From Sporosarcina sp. P13 (lineage in GTDB: Bacteria > Bacillota > Bacilli > Bacillales_A > Planococcaceae): a stretch of DNA of 64,000 nucleotides. The notes under the pieces are model-generated. The model worked only from the letters and a program-made list of their open reading frames with translations, had not been told where the DNA came from and ran no database searches. The position numbers and the translations under genes were made by a program. Positions 35,135-44,161 of this stretch are shown here, in pieces. The stretch's first letter is position 1; every line of letters starts with the position of its first letter. The stretch covers positions 1 through 64,000 of the forward strand of contig NZ_PDYM01000002.1 in the NCBI RefSeq assembly GCF_002743055.1, given 5' to 3'.

Positions 35135-35413
35135 TTATTTCAGCCCTTTCTTTTTATCTTTTCGCGGTTCTTGATACCTCATAACTTGCTCACTGTCATC
35201 AGTACCATCAGTAGTAGGATCCACGACAATACCTAAGATCACGAGTAAAGCGAACACAGAGTTAATAAACTTGGTAGCTTCAAGGCCAATCAAGTCAGCC
35301 GCTAATTCCATTCCAAACCATGCCGCGGCAATCTGCAAGACCAACAAAAAAGCCGGCACTAAGGCCAGCCAGAACAACTTATTTTTCGCACGCACTTTCC
35401 AATTGATTTTCAT
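35135..35413 (-). CDS. Phage holin, phi LC3 family
   Basis: A 92-residue holin with the family pattern INWKVRAKNKLFWLALVPA, two transmembrane helices (about 14-32 and 43-63), the motif VVDPTTDG after the second helix, and a Lys-rich C-terminus. Holins form membrane lesions that let the endolysin reach the wall. It sits between the XhlA-like gene and the amidase. Confidence 0.9.
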   Translation of the reverse strand: MKINWKVRAKNKLFWLALVPAFLLVLQIAAAWFGMELAADLIGLEATKFINSVFALLVILGIVVDPTTDGTDDSEQVMRYQEPRKDKKKGLK

Positions 35414-35427
35414 TTAATAACCTCCTA

Positions 35428-35814
35428 TCATTTTAAAAACTGCATTAATGCGGCAATCCCGCCAAGCACTCCACCCGACCCCGCAAACGCACCAACGATG
35501 CCTAACACGATTTTCTCGCGTGTAGAAAAGCGCTTTAGTGTGATCCGCTCATCTACATGAATGACATCTCTCTCTGTCTGCAAACGCTGCTTGTCTGCAG
35601 CGAAGTAATGATCCACAAACTTGTTCAAAATACCTCTGGTTTCTTGCCCGTCTTTCATCACTGTTAGTTCTAAATTCGTTTGTGATGACTTGATTTCCGT
35701 GACTTGATTCGTGATCGCTTCTACTTGCGTGTTAAAATCCATCTGTGCTTTCTCGACTTTTTCCAATCGCGGTAGAATGTCATGATGTATCAATTCATCG
35801 TGTCTTTCGAGCAT
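35428..35814 (-). CDS. XhlA-like phage lysis-associated membrane protein
   Basis: A 128-residue protein: a long N-terminal coiled coil (about 1-70) and a C-terminal transmembrane helix (KIVLGIVGAFAGSGGVLGGI) with a Gly-rich end. The layout is that of hemolysin XhlA/BhlA-type proteins found in front of holins. ATG 35814 is chosen because GGAGGAGGAG lies about seven bases upstream. Confidence 0.7.
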   Translation of the reverse strand: MLERHDELIHHDILPRLEKVEKAQMDFNTQVEAITNQVTEIKSSQTNLELTVMKDGQETRGILNKFVDHYFAADKQRLQTERDVIHVDERITLKRFSTREKIVLGIVGAFAGSGGVLGGIAALMQFLK

Positions 35815-35883
35815 ATCCAGCTCCTCCTCCGGCTGCGCCATCTCTCACCCCACCACACTTTTCCCTTTATAAATGGATACAAA

Positions 35884-35909
35884 TAGAACGCTCCGATTGG
35901 AACGTTCTT
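35884..35909 (-). terminator. Phage hairpin 1 of a recurring terminator family
   Basis: AGAACGCTCC pairs with GGAACGTTCT (one mismatch) around GATT. Similar hairpins occur at 36097-36118, 36782-36805 and 37090-37113. Confidence 0.55.
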
Positions 35910-35921
35910 CATATCATTCTT

Positions 35922-36005
35922 TTATTTTCTCTTAGCCCAAGTAAGTGTAATAATAATAAACATTATTTTTACGTCAATAGAGAAAGAAACACATATTTCA
36001 ATCAT
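35922..36005 (-). CDS. Possible tiny membrane peptide
   Basis: A 27-codon frame from ATG 36005, with GGGAG about nine bases upstream, encodes a hydrophobic peptide (DVKIMFIIITLTWAKRK end). It lies in the otherwise empty 35842-36149 gap between two hairpins. It may be chance. Confidence 0.25.
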   Translation of the reverse strand: MIEICVSFSIDVKIMFIIITLTWAKRK

Positions 36006-36096
36006 AGATACTACTCCCTTTTAAGATACTAGGTACATGACCTGTATCTATCCCATTACTTAAAAGAAGTAGCTTTTACACAATTACGACAAAAAA

Positions 36097-36118
36097 AGAA
36101 CGTCCGATGTGGACGTTT
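36097..36118 (-). terminator. Phage hairpin 2, after the acetyltransferase-like gene side
   Basis: AACGTCC (36099-36105) pairs with GGACGTT (36111-36117), with an A-run to its left giving a minus-strand T-run. It ends transcription from the GNAT-like gene. Confidence 0.65.
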
Positions 36119-36149
36119 TGAAAACCAACATTATTTTACTCAGTCTTCT

Positions 36150-36686
36150 TCAGATATTAGGAGGGATCCTCAGTAATAAAAACTCATTATCAATACCTAG
36201 ATTCCCGTGATTAATAAAACCGAATCTTTTATAATATTTTACTAAATCTTCCGTTTCTGCGAAAAGGGCTAATGGCAATTTTATTCCCTCAGAAAGCGAT
36301 ATGAAATCCTCCATAATTAAAGAACCTTGACCCTTTTCTGCCGAATGTAATTCTACAATTTCTATACATTTGGCTTGATTACCTAATACTCTTTTCGTAG
36401 CTTCGTTTAAAGTGGCGCAATATCTAAATGATACCAAACTTTTCCAATCCCGATTTAAAAGGATGAAGGTCGCGTCCGATGAAGAAGATAAGTAATATTT
36501 AGTTTCAGACATATCAAGCAAAAAATTTAAAAAGCTCTTTTCTGTATTATTTGCAAAAGCGTTTGCACTTAGCAAATTTCCAAAGAGTTTCCGAAACGAA
36601 GAGGTATTCGTCTTAAATCGCTCTCTAAAAAAGCGTTGGTTTCTAATCGTCAAAAAGGTTTCGTGAGACATCTCTGATTTATTCAT
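36150..36686 (-). CDS. GNAT-like acetyltransferase domain protein
   Basis: A 178-residue protein whose C-terminal half looks like a GNAT fold: IEIVELHSAEKGQGSLIM (about residues 108-125, acetyl-CoA loop G-x-G) and KYYKRFGFINHG (about 150-161, the typical YxxxGF element). The N-terminal half is not recognised. It lies between tail-fibre and lysis genes and has its own terminator, which is typical of a moron. Substrate unknown. Confidence 0.65.
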   Translation of the reverse strand: MNKSEMSHETFLTIRNQRFFRERFKTNTSSFRKLFGNLLSANAFANNTEKSFLNFLLDMSETKYYLSSSSDATFILLNRDWKSLVSFRYCATLNEATKRVLGNQAKCIEIVELHSAEKGQGSLIMEDFISLSEGIKLPLALFAETEDLVKYYKRFGFINHGNLGIDNEFLLLRIPPNI

Positions 36687-36781
36687 AGTCTGTACCTCCT
36701 TATGGCTTTATAGACTATATGCTCTGTCTCATTTACATATATTAGAATGACTTAATTCGTTCCGAATGCGACATAATGAAA

Positions 36782-36805
36782 AAGAGCATCCAATTGGACG
36801 CTCTT
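36782..36805 (-). terminator. Phage hairpin 3
   Basis: AAGAGCATCC pairs with GGACGCTCTT (one G-T pair) around AATT. It follows the gene at 36804-37022 and its stem overlaps that stop region. Confidence 0.6.
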
Positions 36806-37022
36806 ACTTGAATCTTGTTTTAATATCTATCACTTTGTTGTAATCCTCAAAATTTAAATCCATGTAATTAGCAGGATGATTGATTTCCAAATTAATTACT
36901 TGGAGATCCAAGCCGTTAATTGCCCATCTCGCACCTTTTTTCATAGAATGTTTTTGAGAAGTGATTTGATCAACTGTTGTTTCTTTGATGATTTCATCCT
37001 TGTATTTGATGTTAACTTTCAT
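36804..37022 (-). CDS. Hypothetical phage protein
   Basis: A 72-residue protein with beta-like character: MKVNIKYKDEIIKE at the start and WAINGLDLQVINLEINH in the middle. The RBS GGGGGAAAGTTT lies just before ATG 37022. No family recognised. It is a single-gene unit ended by a hairpin. Confidence 0.5.
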   Translation of the reverse strand: MKVNIKYKDEIIKETTVDQITSQKHSMKKGARWAINGLDLQVINLEINHPANYMDLNFEDYNKVIDIKTRFK

Positions 37023-37089
37023 AAACTTTCCCCCTTTACGTTTGGTTAATTCGACATAAATAGAGGTTGTCCTTCTTTATTCAAAATAA

Positions 37090-37113
37090 AAGAACGCCCG
37101 GTGTGGACGGTTC
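37090..37113 (-). terminator. Phage hairpin 4
   Basis: AGAACGCCC faces GGACGGTTCT with imperfect pairing. It follows the broken gene at 37163-37431 and belongs to the same hairpin family. Confidence 0.45.
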
Positions 37114-37162
37114 TAGTCTGTTATCTGTACTACTATGTCTAACCCCAATGCTACAACTAAAT

Positions 37163-37431
37163 TCAATCTATTGTTAGACACCAGTATTTTCGACCTTCAT
37201 TACCTTCGACATAACCGGAGAAATTATTGAATCGTTGATTTACATCCTCAATGGAATAAGTATTAATTGTATAAGGTGATAAATCCACTATGTTTTTGTA
37301 TTTCTCACCAATATATTATTCTCAATTTGCTTTTCTATTACATCAATCTCTTCTTTATACCCCCTATCAATCAAATGGTTGACATAATATAGAAACCAAA
37401 CTACTCCCGCTTTTTCTTTTGTAACTTCCAC
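37163..37431 (-). pseudogene. Frameshifted small phage gene
   Basis: From GTG 37431 (AGGAGAGG six bases upstream) the frame reads EVTKEKAGVVWFLYYVNHLI and on to VIEKQIENNI, where it runs into a stop. The next frame continues GEKYKNIVDLSPYTINTYS and ends GRKYWCLTID-stop at 37163. One frameshift near 37310 joins a product of about 89 residues. It may be true decay or a sequencing error. Family not recognised. Confidence 0.6.
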
Positions 37432-37440
37432 GACAAACCT

Positions 37441-37607
37441 CTCCTCATATCCTGGTAATTATCTTACAATTAAAGAGAATATGAGTCATGCCAAATGATC
37501 AGTCACCTAACAACCTCTTTCCGAACACCAGCCAACTCTTGCTTGGACAAAGAAAAAGAGTGTCGATAACGACACACCCGTACGACTTATTATCAACCGA
37601 AATCGTC
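37441..37607. other. Short region between the frameshifted gene and the CD1375-like gene
   Basis: No gene seen. A small hairpin (GTGTCG-ATAA-CGACAC, 37561-37576) lies in it and could be the terminator of the tail-fibre transcript. Confidence 0.35.
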
Positions 37608-37712
37608 TTACATATTTTCAATAATCTCTGTTCTATACGGTTCAGAGACTTCCTCAACAGTCGTACGTTTCATGTCAATTAAAAATTTATACAACCGCGC
37701 TTTTGTACTCAT
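37608..37712 (-). CDS. Short CD1375-like phage protein
   Basis: A 34-residue peptide from ATG 37712. Its layout (basic N-terminus, YKFLIDMKRTTVEEV, then a short charged end) matches the tiny CD1375/XkdX-like proteins found after tail-fibre genes in Firmicutes phages. GGAGG of the upstream gene's last codons acts as RBS, and the genes nearly touch. Confidence 0.5.
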   Translation of the reverse strand: MSTKARLYKFLIDMKRTTVEEVSEPYRTEIIENM

Positions 37713-37713
37713 T

Positions 37714-37965
37714 TTATATACCTCCCGATAAAACGATTTCTGTCAGATCGGCAACCGTCTGTTTTAACTGGTCGATTTCACTAGACGGAATATCCTCTAA
37801 TATAAGCTTGCAAGGTGTTACAGAGACATCAACACCAGTAACTCGCTTGCCTTCCGGTATTTCTTCATAGATATACGGAACACCTACCGGAAGTCTTGGC
37901 GCAGGATGTCCGCTTTGTTGTGATAGGATTACTCCTTCATTGTCATGAATAAATAGAATTTTCAT
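37714..37965 (-). CDS. Hypothetical phage tail-accessory protein
   Basis: An 83-residue protein with an N-terminal beta region (MKILFIHDNEGVILSQ), a Pro-rich centre and a C-terminal coiled-coil-like helix (SSEIDQLKQTVADLTEIVL). This XkdW-like shape is usual for small genes after fibre genes in Bacillus phages. GGAGG lies just upstream of ATG 37965. Confidence 0.5.
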   Translation of the reverse strand: MKILFIHDNEGVILSQQSGHPAPRLPVGVPYIYEEIPEGKRVTGVDVSVTPCKLILEDIPSSEIDQLKQTVADLTEIVLSGGI

Positions 37966-37987
37966 TGTTTCTACCTCCTTGTATTTC

Positions 37988-38593
37988 TTAAATTTTTAAT
38001 GCTATCCAGTTCCAAACATCACCTGTACTACCGGATCTCGTTATTTGTCTCACTTGGAATCCGTTGTCGGTAATGTTAAAACCGCTTTTAGTAATCTGTT
38101 GACTTGGTGCTCCAGAAACTTCAATATCACCTACAAACGATAGTGATTGTATTAATTCCAAACTGACATAGATAACTTCCTGTTGCACCCCGGGATTGCG
38201 AGTTGTTGGGGTCCAGGCAATTATAAAGTTAGGTCTGAATCCTAAATTATTTACAGGTTGTAAATAACCGCCATCATATGAACTATCGGTATAAATAGAT
38301 TTCCCCGATGCCCACTTTGCACCCGTATTAATTTGCCCTATCTTAGTAGCCAATACCGCAAACGTATCAGCAGGGCTTGCCGCTACGCCTTTTGCTGTCA
38401 CCGCATTGGCAACACGTGTTTTCCCGTCATTGGCAAATTGAAAAAGGTTTTGCATCGCTATTTGAACATTTGCGCCCGTTAGTCCACTTATTGGATTAAT
38501 AGCTACGTTTTCGGCTTTTGTTTTCGGGAATAAATCATCCCATCCGGTATTAGCAGTATTTCGTTGAGTCATTTGAATATTTTTTTCAGCCAT
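37988..38593 (-). CDS. Tail fibre-associated protein, putative receptor-binding tip
   Basis: A 201-residue protein. The N-terminal part (NIQMTQRNTANTGWDDLFPK) is a collar seen in fibre tip proteins. The middle has a repeated head-fibre-like segment (AVTAKGVAASPADTFAVLAT), and the C-terminus is a beta-rich domain (residues 110-201). It starts immediately after the previous stop (TGA then ATG), so it is coupled to the fibre gene. Confidence 0.65.
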   Translation of the reverse strand: MAEKNIQMTQRNTANTGWDDLFPKTKAENVAINPISGLTGANVQIAMQNLFQFANDGKTRVANAVTAKGVAASPADTFAVLATKIGQINTGAKWASGKSIYTDSSYDGGYLQPVNNLGFRPNFIIAWTPTTRNPGVQQEVIYVSLELIQSLSFVGDIEVSGAPSQQITKSGFNITDNGFQVRQITRSGSTGDVWNWIALKI

Positions 38594-39637
38594 TCATTGA
38601 ACCTCCTTATACCAAAAATCCCCAGGAGATATACTCGACGGGGCTGTTGGACTTGTTGTTATTTTTATTCCTCCACCTGCTCCGATGTCATTTTCTAATT
38701 CTGACATTTTGGTGGGTTTGAATTTATCTATTGCTTGTTTCGTTCGAAGTGGCGTCATATATTTCGCGTTCGATGTTCCCGATTCTGCTTCTGCTTGCGT
38801 GGCTAATCCGTAATCGAAAACGCTACCTAGCCCTACTTGCGCTTTTGTTACCCCGTGTGGATTCGCTTTGTTTGAAATATGACTCTGGATGTTTGAATTC
38901 TTGGGTTCGTAATCCGCATCGTGCTTATGGTTGAGTCTAGAATACACATAGTCTAAATATTGATTTACAGCCACTGCTTCAGGGTGACAAAAGAATATTT
39001 CACTTAGACCGATCCTATTAAATCCATTGCTACCTACAGCACCGACTGTGTCGTAAATTGTAATTCTAAACTGTGTCAAAGCACCACTTAACCCACTCGG
39101 ATATATAGGTACTAGTAATTCTTTAGACGGTGTATAGACTGTGCTTTTATCAATTATCGTCTTCCATCCTCTACTGTTGTAAGAATCGTAAGCCTCTACT
39201 TTGAATTTCGAAGGATAATAATATCTGCTAGTCCACCCAAATACACCACCTGTTTGTGTATGAATATTCGGTAACCCAGAAACAGTTATAACCAATGGAT
39301 CGTTTGGGTCAACTCCGTTTGGTGAGTAAGTAGGCGCTAACTTCCCATCAAATAACGACGTCAAATTAAGCTTAGCTGAACCAGTTTGGGTTATTGCGTA
39401 TCCCCTTTCTTGGGCATATAGCAAGACGTTATATTCGTTACCTACCATAGTGCTGGCCGTAGAAGGGAATAAACCATAAGCTCCTCCATTCGTTAGTTCC
39501 TGAAAATCACTAGCATGCTTTCCATCAACGGTATCAGCATTACCTCCATTAGCGGGTAAACTGGTGGGGGGTGTAAAGTTCCCCTTATGCCACACATCAT
39601 CACCGTTAAACTTTAAATCCTTCCCGACAAAATTCAC
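38594..39637 (-). CDS. Tail fibre protein
   Basis: A 347-residue fibre protein. It has the phage fibre motif NADTVDGKHASDFQ (about residues 33-46), a beta-rich central domain, and near the C-terminus [17 protein letters not shown], a repeat shared with the larger fibre upstream. It ends WYKEVQ. Directly coupled to the downstream tip gene. Confidence 0.8.
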   Translation of the reverse strand: MNFVGKDLKFNGDDVWHKGNFTPPTSLPANGGNADTVDGKHASDFQELTNGGAYGLFPSTASTMVGNEYNVLLYAQERGYAITQTGSAKLNLTSLFDGKLAPTYSPNGVDPNDPLVITVSGLPNIHTQTGGVFGWTSRYYYPSKFKVEAYDSYNSRGWKTIIDKSTVYTPSKELLVPIYPSGLSGALTQFRITIYDTVGAVGSNGFNRIGLSEIFFCHPEAVAVNQYLDYVYSRLNHKHDADYEPKNSNIQSHISNKANPHGVTKAQVGLGSVFDYGLATQAEAESGTSNAKYMTPLRTKQAIDKFKPTKMSELENDIGAGGGIKITTSPTAPSSISPGDFWYKEVQ

Positions 39638-39651
39638 ATTGTCACCTCCTC

Positions 39652-41964
39652 CTATCCAGTAACCGTTACTCTATATTGATTGGTAGACGGAGCACTGGCG
39701 AATAGTAACTTAATATTGTTAGCGTCTGTTATTTCGACATCAGCAAAGACAACGGCGAAAGGCGCGACAGCCTGTCTTAGTGTTACCGTCACATCTTGAG
39801 AGTTTAATTTGTGGTTAACTGCAAAAGTAGTAGCAACTGCATTACCTACATTCGCCGCATACTTAGCCGTCTTGGCATTCCATTCGCTTCTTTCTAAAGC
39901 TGTGATATGCCTAGTATTATCATTGTTATGAGTATTAAATTCCGCTTTTGTAGCTTGTTGAATATTATCCAAATTACCCAATCCGACCTGTGCTTTAGTG
40001 ACTGCGTGCGGATTTGTTTTGTCCGCAATATGGCTTTGGATGTTCGCGTTTTTGGGCTCGAAATTCGCATCAGCATAACTTTTAGCGTTAGTTTCTGCTG
40101 TGTTAGCCTTCGCTTGTGCTCCGCTTGTTGTCTCTTTCGCGTTCCATGCGGTTCTTTCTGCCGCTGTTATGTGTTTTGTATTATCGCCTGTATGAGCATC
40201 TATAGTGGATTTGCGATAATACAAATCGTCATGATGGTGAGCTGATGGTGAAAATGTACTCGGCTTGTCTATGATGTTTGCCCATTGTAGATTAATATTT
40301 TCCCAATCCGCCTTAGACAAGACCACCCACGCAGTACCATTCCAGATATACGAATCACCAGTTGTTGTCTCATAGGCTCTATCACCAATAAGCATCCCTG
40401 TCAGTGCATTCCTGGCCGTTGCGTTTATAACCACATACGTCTGACTCTTAGCCACGTCGGGTAGTTGTGCGATAGGTATTTTTGAATTCGCATCTAACGA
40501 CGGGTAGCCATTCGCTTTACCTTTGTTCGCGGAGTTTTCAGGCGCGAACCCTAACGTATTCTGTTTTGCATTCCATGTGGACTTTTCCGCATCTGTGACA
40601 AATCTTTGAGTTGTTGATTCCGTAATCATAGATGCCGGATGTGTGGGTGGGTGCGTATAGTTGTTAGCGCCTGTTGCGATGCCGTCTAATTTCGCCTTAT
40701 CTTCTTTTCTAGCTAATCCATCAGAACCACTAGTCACTAGCGGAATTGCGTCAACACCACCTGTTAAATGCTCGCTTGCGTGTCTAGGAAACGGATGCCA
40801 GTTGATAACCTCATAATACTCTAGTAAAACGTCATCGCCCGCACGTAATCCAGTAGGTAACGTCACCCTGGTGGAACTAGTTTCGGTCAAAGCTCGGTCA
40901 TCTTGCTTATCACCGTTGAGAAACCAAGTTATTGCACCTGTATTTGGTTTGTACATACCTTTTGTTAGATTAAATACCGTTTGCCCCGCACCTACCGTGA
41001 AGCGTTCTTGTTTACGGATAAATGATGCGGGGTTGTCATTAGCATTTAATGTACCGTCTGGCGTGACGGTTAAGTTAGCACCAACCTTGATACCACCTAA
41101 CTGTACAGGTGTGGCAATTGTTGGATTAAACTTTGTTGGTTTGCCAGTGATAGAATTCCATGCATGAGTGTGATTAGATGCCGCTAATCCACTTAACTTT
41201 TGGTCCATCTCTGTTTCAGTATAGTATCTGTCGTCGTGATTGTGCGCTGATGGCGTGAACGTTGTCGGCTTTCCTGTGATTTCGCTCCACGGATGTGTAT
41301 GAGCCGATGGTGCAAATGTAGACGGTTTGCCAGTGACGGCCGACCACGCTATCGAATCTTGTCCACCTAGCTGCACCCACGTTCCGGTATCTTGGTATAT
41401 CTTTTTGGTATCAGTCGCCAGATAAAGCAAGCCGCTGTTATTCGCCGATGGTCTAGCGGATTCTAAACCGGAATGAACTTCTGGAACACCAACACCTTTT
41501 ACGGGGCTGTACCCTAAAGCATTTGTGACGTTTGCGCTAGTCAATTCACTGCGTATCGTTGCCGATGACTTATTTTCCGCGTTGCCAAGACCAACGTCCG
41601 CCTTTGTTGTGCCGTGCGGGTTCGTTCCGGAAGGGTGTACATAGACCTGTTGTTCAACACCATCAATCTTGATATGGCCGTTAGTAACGCTGTTTTCAAC
41701 TTTATTAGCACCAGACGAAATACCATCTAGCTTAGACTTTAAGGTTGTCGTGAACACAGCTGTCATTGCTTCGAGAATAGGTTTATTATTGAAAAACAAT
41801 GCTAAATCGACCCAACTAGTTCCGTTCCATCCGTAGAACGTCTTGTCGGTCGTGTTGTAATAAATTTGTCCCGGCACCGGACTAACTGGAGCAGTTGCAA
41901 GATTTTGTATCCTAGCATTCTGTAATTCATTTTTCGATAAATCGATGTTCGTTAAAAACTGCAA
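39652..41964 (-). CDS. Large tail fibre protein with repeated collar motifs
   Basis: A 770-residue fibre. It carries repeats of the type [31 protein letters not shown] and [12 protein letters not shown] (at least three times, about residues 125-290 and 545-680), typical of trimeric side-fibre shafts, and [13 protein letters not shown] repeats. The N-terminal part attaches to the tail tip. Its repeats and those of the 347-residue fibre are related, suggesting duplication. Host receptor unknown. Confidence 0.82.
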   Translation of the reverse strand: MQFLTNIDLSKNELQNARIQNLATAPVSPVPGQIYYNTTDKTFYGWNGTSWVDLALFFNNKPILEAMTAVFTTTLKSKLDGISSGANKVENSVTNGHIKIDGVEQQVYVHPSGTNPHGTTKADVGLGNAENKSSATIRSELTSANVTNALGYSPVKGVGVPEVHSGLESARPSANNSGLLYLATDTKKIYQDTGTWVQLGGQDSIAWSAVTGKPSTFAPSAHTHPWSEITGKPTTFTPSAHNHDDRYYTETEMDQKLSGLAASNHTHAWNSITGKPTKFNPTIATPVQLGGIKVGANLTVTPDGTLNANDNPASFIRKQERFTVGAGQTVFNLTKGMYKPNTGAITWFLNGDKQDDRALTETSSTRVTLPTGLRAGDDVLLEYYEVINWHPFPRHASEHLTGGVDAIPLVTSGSDGLARKEDKAKLDGIATGANNYTHPPTHPASMITESTTQRFVTDAEKSTWNAKQNTLGFAPENSANKGKANGYPSLDANSKIPIAQLPDVAKSQTYVVINATARNALTGMLIGDRAYETTTGDSYIWNGTAWVVLSKADWENINLQWANIIDKPSTFSPSAHHHDDLYYRKSTIDAHTGDNTKHITAAERTAWNAKETTSGAQAKANTAETNAKSYADANFEPKNANIQSHIADKTNPHAVTKAQVGLGNLDNIQQATKAEFNTHNNDNTRHITALERSEWNAKTAKYAANVGNAVATTFAVNHKLNSQDVTVTLRQAVAPFAVVFADVEITDANNIKLLFASAPSTNQYRVTVTG

Positions 41965-41982
41965 GATTCCACCCCCCTTTAT

Positions 41983-43401
41983 TTAATTAAAAAAGGCTTT
42001 ACCCGCAAACGCAGCAGTAAAGCTTATGACTACTTTATTGATTGATTCATATTTAACGTCCCCCATAACAATGTTTTTCGCACTGTCAGTAATTATGACG
42101 GATGGATGTTTACCCAAGTTGTGGATTACCGTCCAAGATGATGATGGTGAGAGTTGACTATGCTCATGTGATTTGTCATTAGCGATAATGCTAACTTCAT
42201 CTCTCGTAACGTACCCCGCATCATTTACTAAATCGGATGTTCTTTTTGGGACATTCGCTTTTTCGAGCATGGGCGCTTCAATAACACGCTTGATCTTGTC
42301 GATTAGAGTGGGAAGAGTATTACCGAAAACGGCATCCAACCTAAATCCACCCGGCTCATAAATTTCTGTCACCTCAGTGATCGGACTATCGAGAGTGATA
42401 CCGAGTTTCGAGTCTTGGACAGTGACGGTATCTCCCACATCCCAATCTTTTTCGTAAATGAATGGACCATACGTAAGAATTTCTGATTCAAATGATTCGA
42501 TTTTCTGAAGTTCTAATAACTTTTTATTAGCTCTTTGGGATAGCGTTGCAATCACTTCGTTTTCAGGAATCGGAATTTCGGTAGTGTTACCTTCTGCATC
42601 TTCCGTGGATCTTGTTTCGTCAACGTCCCTGGCATCCACAAACGTTTCAATACGTGAAAGGCCACTTGAATTGCTGATTTCCACAATCCTACGCGCTTCA
42701 CCTTCGCCTTGACCGCCTACATAGGCTGTGTTTTTGTGTCCGATGGCACTTTGCGTAAAGTTTTGACCTTTTATATTGTCAAAGTCGATCGAAAAAATGA
42801 CAGGCGGTAAAATTTCCTGTGAATCCGTTAGGTTTCTACCTTCCAATACTTCGAATACCCATTTCTCATTCTTCTCATCTAAATAGACATCCCATCCAAA
42901 ATTATTACCATTCGTTATCTTTTCCAGTTCCTCGTCCAATTGCTTGTACCTGGATTGCCACTCAACAACTTGCCCACGTTGCATATCCTCCGCTATGACA
43001 AGTTGCGGAATGATACGTGTCGTATCAGTTGGATTTACTGCATTTTGTCGGACGTAATGTTTTAAAACCGTTTCTATAGGTGCATCCACTTTATCTTGTG
43101 ACTGCCCTTCCGGTGGGAGAGTGAGTCTTCTACTTAAATGCCCTGATAAAGTGTAACCCCGAATGACAAGTTCTTCACTGTTTTCGCGGTTCAATTCCCT
43201 ATGGAGGATAACCCCTACTTTCTTTTCTGATAATACGATTAAGTTTTCTTCCAATAAGGTTCCAATTAAATTTTTATTTAAGTTGATATGCAACTCAAAT
43301 GACCCAGGCTTAATAAACCGTCTGGTAAACTGTAAACTTTCATAGTCGTCGATTTCGCCTAGCCATTGAAAATCCGGAGTCAATATACTGATAGATTGCA
43401 T
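41983..43401 (-). CDS. Tail-tip protein, siphovirus ReqiPepy6 Gp37-like family
   Basis: A 472-residue protein that follows Dit, in the place of the tail-associated/baseplate hub protein. The N-terminus (SISILTPDFQWLGEIDDYES then FTRRFIKPGSFELHI) fits the Gp37-like family. There is a hinge about residue 330 and a C-terminal beta domain. ATG 43401 is chosen because AGGGTGAT lies upstream; the upstream gene's stop is inside the open frame, so earlier starts (43407, 43428) overlap it. It probably forms the tail tip hub. Confidence 0.7.
   Translation of the reverse strand: MQSISILTPDFQWLGEIDDYESLQFTRRFIKPGSFELHINLNKNLIGTLLEENLIVLSEKKVGVILHRELNRENSEELVIRGYTLSGHLSRRLTLPPEGQSQDKVDAPIETVLKHYVRQNAVNPTDTTRIIPQLVIAEDMQRGQVVEWQSRYKQLDEELEKITNGNNFGWDVYLDEKNEKWVFEVLEGRNLTDSQEILPPVIFSIDFDNIKGQNFTQSAIGHKNTAYVGGQGEGEARRIVEISNSSGLSRIETFVDARDVDETRSTEDAEGNTTEIPIPENEVIATLSQRANKKLLELQKIESFESEILTYGPFIYEKDWDVGDTVTVQDSKLGITLDSPITEVTEIYEPGGFRLDAVFGNTLPTLIDKIKRVIEAPMLEKANVPKRTSDLVNDAGYVTRDEVSIIANDKSHEHSQLSPSSSWTVIHNLGKHPSVIITDSAKNIVMGDVKYESINKVVISFTAAFAGKAFFN
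41991..42025 (-). terminator. Hairpin overlapping the end of the Gp37-like gene
   Basis: AAGGCTTTAC pairs with GTAAAGCTT across about 14 bases, with minus-strand T-run to the left. It overlaps the last codons of the gene at 41983-43401 and may partly end the tail transcript before the fibre genes. Confidence 0.5.
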
Positions 43402-43406
43402 TTTCA

Positions 43407-44150
43407 TCACCCTATCGTTTTGATCCATAAATCACCCGCTACAGCTTCCGCTGGTTCAGTCGTTCCAATAAGCGTCCGGACACCAATCTGATTTTGTATG
43501 CCGTTAAACCAAGATTCCCAAGCATTTTCATAGTCCACCTTATCTTGATTTAATTGACTCATCCAACTAGCTAAAGATGTTTCATATTGACCCTTTGCGG
43601 ACTCCATTTCTTCCATGAATGCGTTCCACTCTTGAATAAATCCATCTGTAGGTATCGTGATTAAAGACGATACCAGGCCGGCTACTGCCGGATCTAATCG
43701 TTCATCTTTAATAGTTGCAATAGTGGTCGCTCCTGCGTTGATTTTGACTTGTGCCAAACTAATTTCATAGATAACACTATCCCTTTGTAATGTAGGCGGC
43801 TTTGGATTGGTTGCCGGTGTTCCCTTCTTAATAAACGCTTTAATATATCGAGCATTTACGTTTCGGTCTAATCGCAATACGATGCGGTCTACACGAGCAT
43901 TTGTAGCATCGGCCTGATCATGAGTAAAAAGAATATCCTCTGTATTGCGATACATAAAACCCTCGATATATGCGCAACCGGGATCTATTTTTGTTTGCAG
44001 TCCATTCACATGAGAAATTTTTAAGGCCGGCATATTGTCCGTGTGATACAGGCCATTGGACAAAAACTGCTTAAAGTAAGTCGCAAAAGCTTCCATGTCA
44101 TATTCACGGTCACCATTTACATCGTTAAAAAAACTATATTCTTCTGCCAT
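43407..44150 (-). CDS. Phage tail structural protein (baseplate/fibre adaptor-like)
   Basis: A 247-residue protein with an N-terminal FFNDVNGDREYDMEAFATYF segment, a beta-rich domain (about 30-135), then a coiled coil (ESAKGQYETSLASWMSQLNQ) and a C-terminal TEPAEAVAGDLW motif. This pattern is common in Bacillus and Listeria phage baseplate proteins. It lies between Dit and the Gp37-like gene. Confidence 0.65.
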   Translation of the reverse strand: MAEEYSFFNDVNGDREYDMEAFATYFKQFLSNGLYHTDNMPALKISHVNGLQTKIDPGCAYIEGFMYRNTEDILFTHDQADATNARVDRIVLRLDRNVNARYIKAFIKKGTPATNPKPPTLQRDSVIYEISLAQVKINAGATTIATIKDERLDPAVAGLVSSLITIPTDGFIQEWNAFMEEMESAKGQYETSLASWMSQLNQDKVDYENAWESWFNGIQNQIGVRTLIGTTEPAEAVAGDLWIKTIG

Positions 44151-44161
44151 ACTGTCACCTC

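Noticed and set aside
37988-41964. Diversity-generating retroelement target in the fibre genes
   Set aside because: Repeated fibre motifs are present but no reverse transcriptase or template repeat is seen in the window.
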